Shown here: in pieces, positions 24,001 to 36,000 of the stretch
Position numbering within the stretch: position 1 is the first letter of the stretch
Layout: each line of letters begins with the position of its first letter
Source of the DNA: Spinacia oleracea
Taxonomy: Eukaryota > Streptophyta > Magnoliopsida > Caryophyllales > Amaranthaceae
Direction of reading: 5' to 3'
NCBI RefSeq assembly: GCF_020520425.1
Contig: NC_079487.1
Coordinates: 56,644,719-56,708,718 of the forward strand
DNA length: 64,000 bases
Notes under the pieces: model-generated
What the model was told of the DNA's origin: nothing
The model's input: only the letters and a program-made list of their open reading frames with translations
The model's database searches: none
Made by a program: the position numbers and the translations under genes

Positions 24001-27000
24001 CAACATTCCTCGACCAATCATTGACGATTTCAACTTTATTTTCTTAATTTATTTTATTTCAGAATTAGGAAACTACAAATACTTCAAGGGATTTATTTAA
24101 TATCCCTTATGTTATTCTTCCCAGAATTTCAATAACGTTTCTTTTGCTCGTCTCTCTAACTGTTAAACCCTAAGCACGTTTTTTTCCATTAAATAATCTA
24201 TAGGTATTTTCATAATATCTCTTGCTTTGAATTATTGTTCTTAATTACCGTTTTCAATAGTTTAATTTATTCCTTTATGAGATTTACCTCAAACATTGAT
24301 TTTATGCTAGTTAATTTAGCCACAAGTGAGTAGTCATTTTTTAGGGCTAACTAAGGGAAGCCATGTTCATACCATGGTTGTCGTGCATTAAATTTCATTC
24401 ATTTACGAATTATGGTTTGAGAAATTTCAGTTGATTGTGCTCAATCGTTTGATTCATGTAATAGGCCAATGTTATGAATTGACTTCTAGCTAATACTCCC
24501 TCCGTATTTATTTAAGGGATACACTTGCCTTTTCCGGCCGTATTTATTTAAGAGATACACTTGCTATATTTAGTAACTTATCAACTCCACCATCTAATTA
24601 AATAATACATCTAATTTACCCTATGACCCACCATCCTATTAAAAAAATAATTTCAAAAACCCATCCCACCTCCCAAAATGACATGGTCCCCACTTGTTTA
24701 CTTGTTAAAATATCTACCCAACCCCACTTGCTTTATTATTTTATTTCATTCAATTCTTTTTCTTAATACCTGTGCCCGACCAAGTGTATTCCTTAAATAA
24801 ATACGGAGGGAGTATGAATTAGGGTCTGTTTGGCCAATCTTCTGTCAGAATTAGTTATGCTAAAATTGTTTCTAGAGAAGTACTTATGAGAAATAGAATT
24901 GTTTGGCCATAAAATTTAAGAAGTATTTCTAAGAAACATAAACTTGTTTGGCTCATTTTATATTTTTTGAGTTTTTTGACTTAGGATTTATTTATTCTCT
25001 AAAATTTAAAAGTTTATATTTAATCAATAATTAACAAGAATATTATATATTTATTAATAGTTTAAAATATTTTATTAGCTAAAAAGAAAAGAATTGTTAT
25101 AACAAAATCTTACAAGTTACAAGTGTTATCTTCCCTAAAAAAATAATTTACAAGTGTTATCTACAACTATGCTACACGTAATTGTTAAAAGAAACCTACA
25201 ACATTACACTAGAAATCTAGAAAAACTAGAATTATAAGAAGCAAAAGGCCAATATATATTAATACGAAAAGATTTTATTTCTTCATCTTCTCCAATCTAT
25301 TGTTACCAGTTTACCAATACCATACCATTTTATCAGAAAGAGATTACTAATACCACCGACCACCACCGTCCATCATCTATTGAGATATATTTAGGAAAAT
25401 AAATTTTTAGGAAAATAATTGTGACAGACAATATGTATAATAGGATAATTACAAAGCATATTTAGCATATTTAGAAAATGTATAAATTAGTAATCAATTC
25501 CTATAATTTAGGCTTAGAATATGCTAGCTATTATTGTACACTCTTGTATATATATTGATTGATAAACATCAATAAACTAACGGAATCATATTTCCGACAT
25601 GGTATTAGGCTAGAGAACATTTTTTTTTTTCAAGAATAATTTGATATGGCTGTCGGTGAAACTCCACCACCACCACCTAAGATTGAACCTAACTCACCAT
25701 ATTATCTCGGATCGTAGGATCGACTGGGAGATTTCATCACACCCACTCGCCTAACAGCAGATAATTATGAATCTTGGGCGGCCGATAAACAAACGGCATT
25801 AGAAGCTCGAAGGAAATTCGAATTTTTTGATGGCTCAATCAATGAACCGTCACCCCCTTGCACGAAGTCCGATTGGACGGCGATTAATGCGATGCTCATA
25901 TCGTGGATCACGAATACGATAACCCCGATTTGAAGACATCCTTGTCCAAATTCAAAGAGGCAAAACCCTTTTGGGATCACCTCAAGCAGCGTTTCGCACA
26001 AACTAATGGTCCTCGCATTCAACGATTGTGTTCTTCAATCGCAAAGTGCGAACAGACCAAATTAATCCCCGTTTCTGTGTACTATGGCAAGCTGCACACT
26101 TTCTAGCAGGAACTTGATCGACATGAGCCCTTGATCTCATGTTCTTGTTGTGCTTCGTGTTTGGCAGGGAAATTGCACGAGGAGCGTCGAGCACAAGCAT
26201 GCCTACATGATTTTTTAATGGGATTGTACCCTGACTTTTATTCTTCCCTATGCACAAACATATTATCACAAGACCCTCTTCCGAGTCTTGATAGAGCGTA
26301 CCAGTTGGTTATACAGGAGGAATGTGTGCGTACATCGAAGCAAGAAGTCGAGTCGAAGCCATCTGAGGCAATTGGGTACATTGTACGCGTAGAGGGGCAG
26401 GGGTTGACCGTGGTCGGGGACGAGGTTCTGCCGGGCCAGCGTGTGCAAGAAATCAGGCCATGAAGCCTCGGGTTGCTGGGCGAACTCGGTCTGTGGTCAC
26501 TGCAAGAAGAAGGGCCATCCGGAGAGCCGTTATGAGCTATGTTACTCCGACACTCCGGTGGGAGGTGTGTGTCGGTGTCGACACGACCCGACCCGCGACA
26601 CGACACTCGACACGTGTCCGGGGAGGTGTCGACACCGGTGGTCCGAATTGTAGTGTCGAAATCGGCGATTCGGTGGAGTATTAAACCCTAGATCTGGAAA
26701 TTGAAGGGTTATATGTTCGATTATTTGTTGAAATGATAGGGCTTTTGTTCGTGAGGTTGAGGCGAGTACAAAGGTGAAATTTTTGTCGGCTCCAGCGACC
26801 ATCTTGCCGGTCAATTTGCCGATGACCGTAGAAAAGAGGAACGAAAACTGCTGATGCTGGTGGTTTGCCGATATTCTGTTCTTTTCCTCTTTCAATAAAA
26901 TAAAAATAGATAATTAATTGAAAAGGATAGGGAATCTGGAAAAGGTAGGTATCCTATGTGGTAGGTACCCACATCTGCCACATCAATATGGGCACATGGC

Positions 27001-30000
27001 TACTTTTGTCAGTTTTTGTTTTTTTTTTTTTTCTTTTTTTTGTAGTAACCCACGTGTTTGACTGTTTGGTTTCTTCCCTTTCATTTTTTTTTTTTCTGTT
27101 TTTCATTTAATCATTCATTTTTTAAAAGAATTTAACAATTTCTTTTTTCAATTTTTTAAATTTTAACAACTATTTTTGTATTTTTAGATAAAGTGTCGCT
27201 TTTTTTATCCGACACTTTGTACCGGAGCCGTGTCTAAAAAATAAGTCAAGACACTCCTTTGACCGTGTCGGAGTGTCTGCAAATATTTGGATCGGAGTGT
27301 CAGATACTCTGACACCCGAGTAACATAGGTTATGAGTTTGTGGGCTATCCGGATGCCTGACCCGAGAGCGGGAAGACTCCCACAACAAGGCAGGGACGTG
27401 GCCAAGTTCGTGCTAATGCTGTTGCAAGTTCGTCTCCTTCGACATCTGATTCCACTGTTTCGGCCTTGGATCAATTGTTCACGCCCGAGCAGTGGAAGGC
27501 TATATCGAGTCTTATTGGTAATGCTAAAATTCCCGACAATAGATTGAATGGTAAGTTTAATGCCTCATCTTGGATTATTGATACCGGAGCAACTCACCAT
27601 GTTACAGGAGAAAGCTCTTGGTTATTTGACACACAAAAATTTGAATGCCCAATTCATTTGCCGAATGGTGAAAAGGTAATTGCCACTTTGGTGGGATCCA
27701 TTCGTTTATCGGACAAGATTACTCTTACAGGAGTTCTTTATGTTCCAAATTTGAGTTCCAACTTACTTTCTAGTTAAGTTGATTCCTCATCTTAGTAGTA
27801 ATGACCATTTAGATAAGGGATGTGAAGTGTGTATGCGTGCTAAGCATCCTAGAGACAAATTTCCTTTAAGTGATAATAAAGCTTCTCGGATTTTTGAGAA
27901 AATACATTGATTTAGGGGTCCGTATAAGACATGTTTCGCCGTTATTTTTTGACAATATTTGATGAATTTTCGAGAGCAATTTGGATTTATTTGTTAGTTG
28001 ATAAAGTAGAAGTATTTCAAATGTTTATGGTTTTTTTGCTATGGTTGATAAACAATTCTCTCAAACAATTAAAGTAGTTCAAAGTGATAACGACTGAGTT
28101 TAATTGTATGCTTAAATATTTTAATGCAACCAGAATTTTGTTTCAAACTTCATGTGTGGATTACTCCGCAACAAAATGGGAGAGTTGAGAGGAAGCATAA
28201 ACATATCTTGAATGTTGGTCGGGCATTGCGTTTTCAAGCAAAATTACCTATTTGTTTTGGGGGGGAATGTGTTTTGCTGCTGCTCACTTAATCAACCGTA
28301 CCCCTACTCCTCTTTTAGTGAATAAAACACCTTTCGAAATACTTTTTGATAAACCCCCCTCTTTTGATGCTATTCGAACCTTTGCGGCCCGTTTGGTAGC
28401 CGGTAATAAATGGTGGGAATGGGAATAAATCTAAGTGTAATTTGGCAAGAAAATTGCATCATGATGTCCATGGTGATGAAATTTGGTCTCAAACTTGGTG
28501 TTTTTTTCATAAATTTGCATTCCCACCTAATACCACTCCCCACATGGTAATGGGTGGTAATGGAAATTTATAAAGAAAAAGACATAATTTTGAGTGAACT
28601 AGCATTACCATGGGAATGAATATTGATTTTCCTCACAAATTTACATACAAATTCATACCCATTAACACCATTTATGGCCGGCTACCAAACGGGCCGTTGG
28701 GTTCTTGTGTTTTGCTCATAATCAGAAAATTAAGGGAGATAAATTTGCTGGTCGAAGTCAAAAATGTGTTTTTGTTGGATATCCGTTTGGTAAAAAGGGG
28801 TAGAGATCGTTTGATTTGGATACAAAAGAATTTTTTGTTTCACGAGATGTAAAATTCTTTGAGGAGGTGTTCCCATTTGGGTGTCCGGAGGATGTAAACA
28901 CCACGAATAATGAACATGTTGATCAAGAAATTCATGAGGATTTTGCTGGATTAATTTTGGACAATGAAATTGAGGTTGGCAAATTTTTGGGTGAGCAGCA
29001 AGCCCAACCCAACGCTCCAACATCAGACCCAGCATCTCTTGGGGCCTCACCAGCGCCAGTTGGGCCGAATCAAGAACCCATACCAACGACTGATTAGGCC
29101 ATTGGGCCTTCGCCTACAGCAGCAAGTCCGGGAGCAGGAAATGGGCCACGGGTTTCGAGAAAAATTCCCGAACGTCTTGAATCGGGACTTTGTGACAGAT
29201 AAGGTGTTTGCTAATAGTACGTCCTCCTCTTCTTCCTCTTCCGATCTCTCCTCAGGTACTCCTTATCCTTTAGCACATTATATAAATTGTGACAATTTTT
29301 CTGTAAATTACCCGAGATTTCTTGCAGCTATTATCATGGGGAATGACCCTAAATCCTCTAAAGGGGCTATGAAGTACGATGGGTGGAGACAATCAATGAA
29401 GGAGGAAATTCGGGCTCTTGAGGACAATGGAACATGGTCTTTGGAACATCTCCCGCCTGGAAAACGTGCTCTTGGTAGTCAATGGGTGTACAAGACCAAG
29501 TATTTGTCAAATGGGGATGTTGAGCGTCTCAAATCAAGATTGTGTAGTGTTAGGAAATCACCAACAGGAGGGTATTGATTACAATGAAACATTTGCTCCA
29601 GTGGCCAAGATGACTAAAGTTCGTGCCTTCCGAGCAATAACAGCTTCAAAAAATTGGGAACTGCAACAGATGGATGTCCATAATGCCTTCTTGCACGGTG
29701 ATCTAGATGAATAGGTGTACATGAAATTACCTCCCGGATTTGAGAGTTCGGAACCGTCTTTGGTGTATCAGTTGCGCAAATCGTTGTATGGCTTGAAACA
29801 GGCTCCTATATGTTGGTTTGCAAAATTGGTGTCCGCTTCGAAAGGCTATGATTTTCTTCGATCCTACTCAAACTATTCTCTCTTTACATATACTAAAGGC
29901 ACTATTAAAATTAATGTCTTAGTTTATGTGGATGGTCTTATTATTTCTGGGAATGATTCCGTTGCACTTACCATCTTCAAATCTTATCTTAGTGATTGTT

Positions 30001-33000
30001 TCTAAATGAAAGACCTGGGAAGTCTCAAATATTTTTTAGGCATTGAAGTGGCCCGTAGCTTGTTAGGATTTTTTTTGTGTCAACGAAAGTACACTTTGGA
30101 CATTATTTCTGATCAGGTTTATTGGGAGCTAAGCCAAGTGTGTTTCCCATTGAGCAGAATCATAAGCTTGGCCTTGCTACTGGCGAATTTTTGCAGGAAT
30201 CATATCGACGACTTGGGGGTCGTCTGATTTATCTCGCAGTCACTCGGCCAGACTTGGCTTATTCAGTTCATATTTTTTCTCAATTTATGCAAGAACCTCG
30301 CATGGAGCATTGAGAGGTGGCCCTTCGAGTCGTTCGTTATTTGAAAGGGACTCCCGGTCAGGGATTTTGCTGCGTGCAGATGGTAAGTTGACATTGGAAG
30401 GTTGGTGTGATTCGGACTGGGCGGCCTGTCCCCTTACTCGTCATTCTCTGACAGGATGGTTAGTATTTTTAGGTCAATCTCCGATTTCTTAGAAGACGAA
30501 TAAATAAAATACGGTTTCCCGGTCCTCTGCCGAAGCCAAGTACAGGTCTATGGCATCGATCACTTGTGAATTACAATGGCTACAAGGTCTGCTGTTGAGT
30601 TTGGGTGTTCATCATCCTAAGGCGATAAAATTATTTGTGATAGTTAGTCTGCGTTGCATATTGCGAAAAATCCAGTTTTTCACGAGCGAACAAAACATAT
30701 TGAAGTTGATTGTCATTTTGTTCGGGATGCAATAAAAGAGGGTTTGATTTCACCATCTCATATCTCCACATCGTCCCAATTGGCGGATATTTTCACAAAA
30801 GCTCTCGGGAAGGCTCAGTTTGATTTTCTCTTTTCCAAGTTGGGCATTTTTGAATCCCATGCTCCTACTTGAGGAGGGGTATTGCGATATATTTAGGAAA
30901 AGATTTTTTTAGGAAAATAATTGTGACAGAGAATATGTATAAACAGGATAATTACAAAGCATATTTAGCATATTTAGCAAATGTGTAAATTAGTAATCAA
31001 ATCCTATAATTTAGGCTTAGAATATGCTAGCTATTATTGTACACTCTTGTATATATATTGATTGATAAACATCAATAAACTAACGGAATCATATTTCCTA
31101 CATCACCTTACCCTACGTAACTGGTCGCAATTACCAATCATTACTTAAATAATCATGGGCCACCAACATCATCAGCAAGCTTTCTTTGATCAACAACAGT
31201 CATATTTTTATCTTCTAAGGAACTTAACATCATCCCCAGTGTTACATAATTCTCCAATCTCCCTGCGAATTGCGATCCGAAAAGAGCGAATTATGGTCGG
31301 TTTTCGCCTATTTTTGTCCCATTTTGGGCGAACCGCGAATTGAAAAAGCGAATTATGTTACACTGATCATCCCCAATAATTTTATTCTCAAAGCACATAA
31401 GGGATTGGAGGTTAATACCTCCGTCAAATCTCCGTGATTGAAGGTTAATTTCTCCGGAAAATCTTCGTAATCCAGGGTTAATTTCTTATTTTCTCCGGCT
31501 ATCTTCATAATTGAAGCTAATTTCTCCGTCGGAAGTGGGGTATCGTCGGACAGTCAGTACCATTGAGGTCGGTGAAGAAATGTTGTCTTTGAGGTTTTTG
31601 AACCTGGGAGAGAGAGAGGAGGGACTGAATTGGGATGGGTGAGCGTTCTTTGTGGAATGGGACAATGTGTCATTTGCTCTTTTCATAAGGGTATTATTGT
31701 GTGTGTGAAAAGTTCATTAAATGAATAAATATGTTCCCCGGGAAACTGATTTGAGAGCTTCTCCTTCTAGCCCCTTATGAAGACCTTAAAAGCCCTTTTG
31801 AGTTTCTAAAGAAGTTGAAATCACTTCTTAAAAATATGGTGTATGGCCTAGTTTACCTTCTGGGTCCTAGAAACATTTACTAGAAACATTTATAGAAGCT
31901 TGGCCAAACACTACCTTAAAATTGAAAGATCGTATTCTTAGAGGCTTAGTATAATTGGCACTCTAATATGTTAGAGACCGTACTGCGGATGGAAAGTGTC
32001 AAGACCCAACCGTGGGATTAACATGTACTTAATTGCTCGACTTAGTTTGTTTATTGTTCGGATGATTTGTTTTCTTGGATTCGTAAAAGCATTTTTGGAG
32101 CGAAGCAAGCCCTAAACTTTGTTAAAGTATTGTTGACCAAAATCACCATTCGTTATTGAAATAGTTTATAATAATTGGGCAAAAGTTAAGGACTCGTTCC
32201 CCATGGGATCGACCCTTAGTTGGTAGGTATCACTTTTTGACTCATCGAGTTTTTGGAGCCATTGTCGGAGAGACGACTCGTTCAATTAGTTTTTGTTTGA
32301 TTATTTGAACTGTTTCCATTGTGTCATTGGAACTTTTAGTTTCAATGGAGAAAAATCTCATTTCATTCTTTTTGTTTGTTGTTTATAGGCACTAGAATAG
32401 GTACCTTAATTCCTCCTTAATTCCGCTTTTCAAGAAGATCATCTTTTCGCATTTCGAAGTATCAAGAGTCGTGATTAGTGATGGGGGATTCTCATTTCCA
32501 TCAACGGACTTTTAAGAAAATTCTAAAGAAGCGCGGAGTTACTAAGGTTTGCATGGCCTACCATCCTCAAAACGAGTGGCCAAGTTGAAGTTTCTAATCG
32601 ACAGATCAAAAAAACCAATCCCCAAAAAGATGGTTAATAAGTCTCGAAAAGATTGGTCATTAAAGTTGGATAACACATTGTTCCATATGGTTTTGAGGTA
32701 TCAAGAAAGCTAAAGATAAGAAGATTCTAGACTAAGTTGAAGGAACTTGAAGCAAAGAAGATAAAGTATCAAGCTACACTTCTTGTGAAGACTAATCCAG
32801 AGCATGAATAGTCAACATTTATGTTTTATTCTATTTAGGAATTTATATGAAGTATAAAGAGTGCTCACTATTAAACGGAACTTAGTTTAGAAAAGTGGAA
32901 ATAGAGTCAACATGGTTTTACATTTTCACCCTCAAAATGAAGTAAGTTATTTATTAAACTTATTTTATTTTCTGATTTACAGAAACCTAGGGCCCGTTCG

Positions 33001-36000
33001 GGATCATTTTTGTTTTTAGTTTTCTGTTTTGTACAAAACTAAAAACCAAAATATGAAAACCACCAAAAAAATAGTTTCCCTGAAAACTCACAATGATACC
33101 TAACGATCCCCTAGTTTTCTGGAAACTTTTCCTTAGTGTAAAAATCGGTGTTCTGTTAAGTAAATATCTTAAAGTTGTCGTTTGAAACTTAAGTATTTTT
33201 TTTGGAAAATGTTTCAACAACAAAGCCTTAATCCCAAAATGATTTGGGGTCGGCTAACATGAATCGTCGTAGGAGATCGTCATTGTCACCAATCAAACCA
33301 GAAAGGAGCAGGAAGTAAAAAGAAAAATAACAAGGAAGAGAAAGTGGAATTAATGAAAGTAAGATAAGAGAAAAATGTATATGCATTATAGAATAAATAT
33401 TGTAAGAGATAATAAAAATAAGTAAAGTTTAAAATAAATGAATAAGTAAAATAAGTACATTTCAAAATAGCATGTAAAATTAAAATAACTTTAAAAGAAT
33501 TTAAAAAATAAAATTAAGAATAAAAAATAAAATAAAAAATTAGAAAGAAACAGAAACATGAAAGCTGTATGAGTCAAATGAAGTCATCAATGTATATTCT
33601 CTCCCTCCACTCTGTCCATCCAACGCCATATTTTCCTCGATCCCAAGAAAGCTCATATCGTGCTCAATCACCTTCCTCCAAGTTTTCTTAGGTCTTCCCC
33701 TACCCCTTGCAATTCTATCACTTTGCCACCCTTCTATGCTCCGAACCGGGGCATCACTTGATCTTCTGCTTACATGTCCAAACCATCTTAAACGATTTTC
33801 CATCATCTTAAACTCAATCGGTGCAACCCCTACTTTCTTCCTAATAATCTCATGCCCACACATCCAACGTAACATGCGCATCTCCGCCACATTCATCTTG
33901 TGCACGTGACAATGTTTCACTGCCCAGCATTCCGTGCCGTATAACAAAGCCGGTCGAATTTCCGTGCGGTAAAATTTTCCCTTCAATCTTTGTGGCATGC
34001 CTGAATCACATAGGAACCCTGTGGCGCCTTTCCACTTCAACCAACCTGCTTTGATTCTATGGGCCACATCGCCATCCAATTCTCCATCCTTTTGGATAAT
34101 AGATCCTAAATAACGGAACATTTCAGAGCCTTGGACAATTTTCCCATCTAAGGTAATCCCCCATGTCTCTCTATCTTGGACTCCACTAAACTTACACTCC
34201 ATATATTCCGTCTTGTTTCTACTCAGCCTAAAACCTCGAGATTCCAAAGTTTGTCTCCATAACTCCAACTTACTTTCCACTCTTTTTGTTTCATCAATCA
34301 ACACAATATCATCTGCAAACTTCATGCACTAGGGTATACCATCTTGGATTGACCTCGTCATTCGTCCATGACTATAGCAAAAAGAAACGGGCTAAGTGCG
34401 GAACCTTGATGCACTCCAAATGTTTACCGATAAATTTGTTTTAAGCGGAGGAAAAATAGGAAGCACTTTGGATTCGTTGACTTGCTTCCCACAGCTAACC
34501 TTCTACGTGCTAATATCATGGGAATTTCATTGGAAAAGGCCTATAATCTAAGAAGCACCAACGGGTAGTTGGCTGGTGGATATATGTTGAGTTTATCAAA
34601 TGCTCTCTATAAAATGGAAGCCACCACTATTAGACTTGTAAAGACAACTGACATAAGCTGCAAATTTACAAAAGGCATTTTCAATGGGATTTGCACCATC
34701 ATTCTAGTTCAAATTTCATTTGAAGAGGTATTAAAGTTTCAATTTTCTCCATATCGTTCACTTAATTTACGGTGATATAGGAATCCGCCGTCTAAATAGA
34801 TGTGATAATGTTGCTTGTAGCTTAAATTGGTGGATTGATGGGTGAATTTTGTAGTTGGAGATCTTCTTTTTTTTTTAATGGTTGGTTTGGAGTGAAAATG
34901 TTTGATTGGTTGTTTTAGTTGAATTGTAGTGTTACGTTGCTTCCATCATGAGAAAATCTAGTAGAACTACCTCCAAGACAAAACCTATCTACACTTCAAA
35001 TGCACACTCGCGAGTAATCACCAAAAAGCCCCCTCCAAAATTCACAAACAACCACAACAATCAAAGCCTTCCACTTCTAAAGCACCCTCTACAGCCCTTT
35101 CACCTCCTCCTCCTGTTGGCCCTCCTTTGCCTTGGTTAAACGTTGCTCAATAAGCGCGAGATAGGGAGCTCATGAAAAGAATGAAAAGAACCGTAGTACC
35201 CACACTCTACCTTTCCGCTACAGGTGCTAAGAAACTAGGTGTAGATTGTGTATTTGATCAAATAACATGTGAACATGGATGGAGTATCGTATTTTCCTTG
35301 AATGAGAATACTTATCCTCATCTTGTGGTGGAATTTCTCGCTTCCCTTAATTTTTAAATACAAGGAAAGTTGATGTAGTGTTCTTTCTTGATGGTGTGGA
35401 GAATGTCATGACATTGGACGAGGTGAATACTCTATTTGGTTCGCCCACTAAGTAAACTTGGGTTCCTACATATTGTGACTTCAAAGGAGACCCGGACTCT
35501 TATCTCTTCCACCCTCAGAGCTTTTAGAAGAAGATTTGAGGATGTTCAATTTGGGAGTCTAGTTGTTACAGGTCCCTATCTATAGGTTGTTCCGCCCTTC
35601 AGATGTTGCATTGCTATATCTCCACCTATTGCGTTCGAAGGGTCAAGCAACCCAAGTCACTAGCCATGATTAGAAGCTCTTATGGTGGCTCTCTAGTCGC
35701 ATAAATGATGTAGGCCTTCCAAACCTAGTCAATTGTTCGGTCCCTTCTCGTCGTCATTTTGACTTGCATCGTCTATACTCTAGTCATTGAAGTTTGTATG
35801 AACTTCATGAATTCTTTTATAGAGAATAACAAAGATGTTCATGGCCTAACTTCACAAATTTTAAGGAAGTGATAACATAATCTTGAAAATTGAAGAGCTA
35901 AAATTAGAAATAAATTAGATTATAAGTGCCGGGGAAAAAACTTTATCATTCACATGAGTGTGTATTGAGTTGCATTGGAATCTTGGAAAATGAAAACCTA

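Larger units (their letters stand above)
25646..30872 (+). pseudogene. Copia gag-pol polyprotein, multiply broken
   Basis: Gag begins at 25646 ([17 protein letters not shown]) with a YLGS-stop and then [19 protein letters not shown] zinc knuckle follows ([12 protein letters not shown], then CGHCKKKGH, about 26440-26510) and is cut by the hAT-type MITE. Protease has [13 protein letters not shown] (27570-27610). Integrase remnants ([23 protein letters not shown]) lie at about 28140-28330. Reverse transcriptase has [36 protein letters not shown] and YGLKQAP; its YVDD box reads Y-V-D-G. RNase H has WCDSDWA. Stops and frameshifts occur throughout. Confidence 0.85.
25381..31102 (+). mobile_element. 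Ty1/copia retrotransposon with 220-bp LTRs
   Basis: LTRs lie at 25381-25599 (219 bp, TGAGATATATTTAGG...CCGACA) and 30883-31102 (220 bp, TGCGATATATTTAGG...CCTACA) and differ at several positions. The primer site after the left LTR (TGGTATTAGGC) resembles the initiator-Met type TGGTATCAGAGC. A polypurine tract (GAGGAGGGGT) precedes the right LTR. The polyprotein is damaged throughout and is interrupted by two smaller elements (26537-27328 and 28386-28695). No clear target duplication was found. Confidence 0.85.
24821..31915. mobile_element. hAT-like non-autonomous element carrying a nested copia
   Basis: The left end (GGGTCTGTTTGGCCAATCTT) and right end (complement of GGTAGTGTTTGGCCAAGCTT) form inverted repeats that remain similar for about 40 bases or more. 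The flanks belong to the same older LTR (it resumes at about 31916). Most of the length is a copia element inserted at 25381-31102. What remains of the element itself (about 24821-25380 and 31103-31915) has no transposase. An 8-bp duplication could not be confirmed. Confidence 0.6.
23337..35800 (+). mobile_element. Decayed Athila/Tat-type gypsy element, heavily interrupted
   Basis: An LTR-like segment lies at about 23340-24820 and resumes at 31916-32250; the gap is filled by later insertions. It ends just before a degraded tRNA-Asp-type primer site (32254-32271). Downstream are an integrase remnant (about 32400-32700), an RTE insertion (33214-34413) and a remnant of an Athila-type 3' ORF (34948-35740). 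A short stretch at about 35733-35790 resembles 23958-24019 (both include TTTTGACTTGCATCGTC), which may mark the remains of the 3' LTR. Orientation is opposite to DEG8. Outer boundaries are uncertain. Confidence 0.55.
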
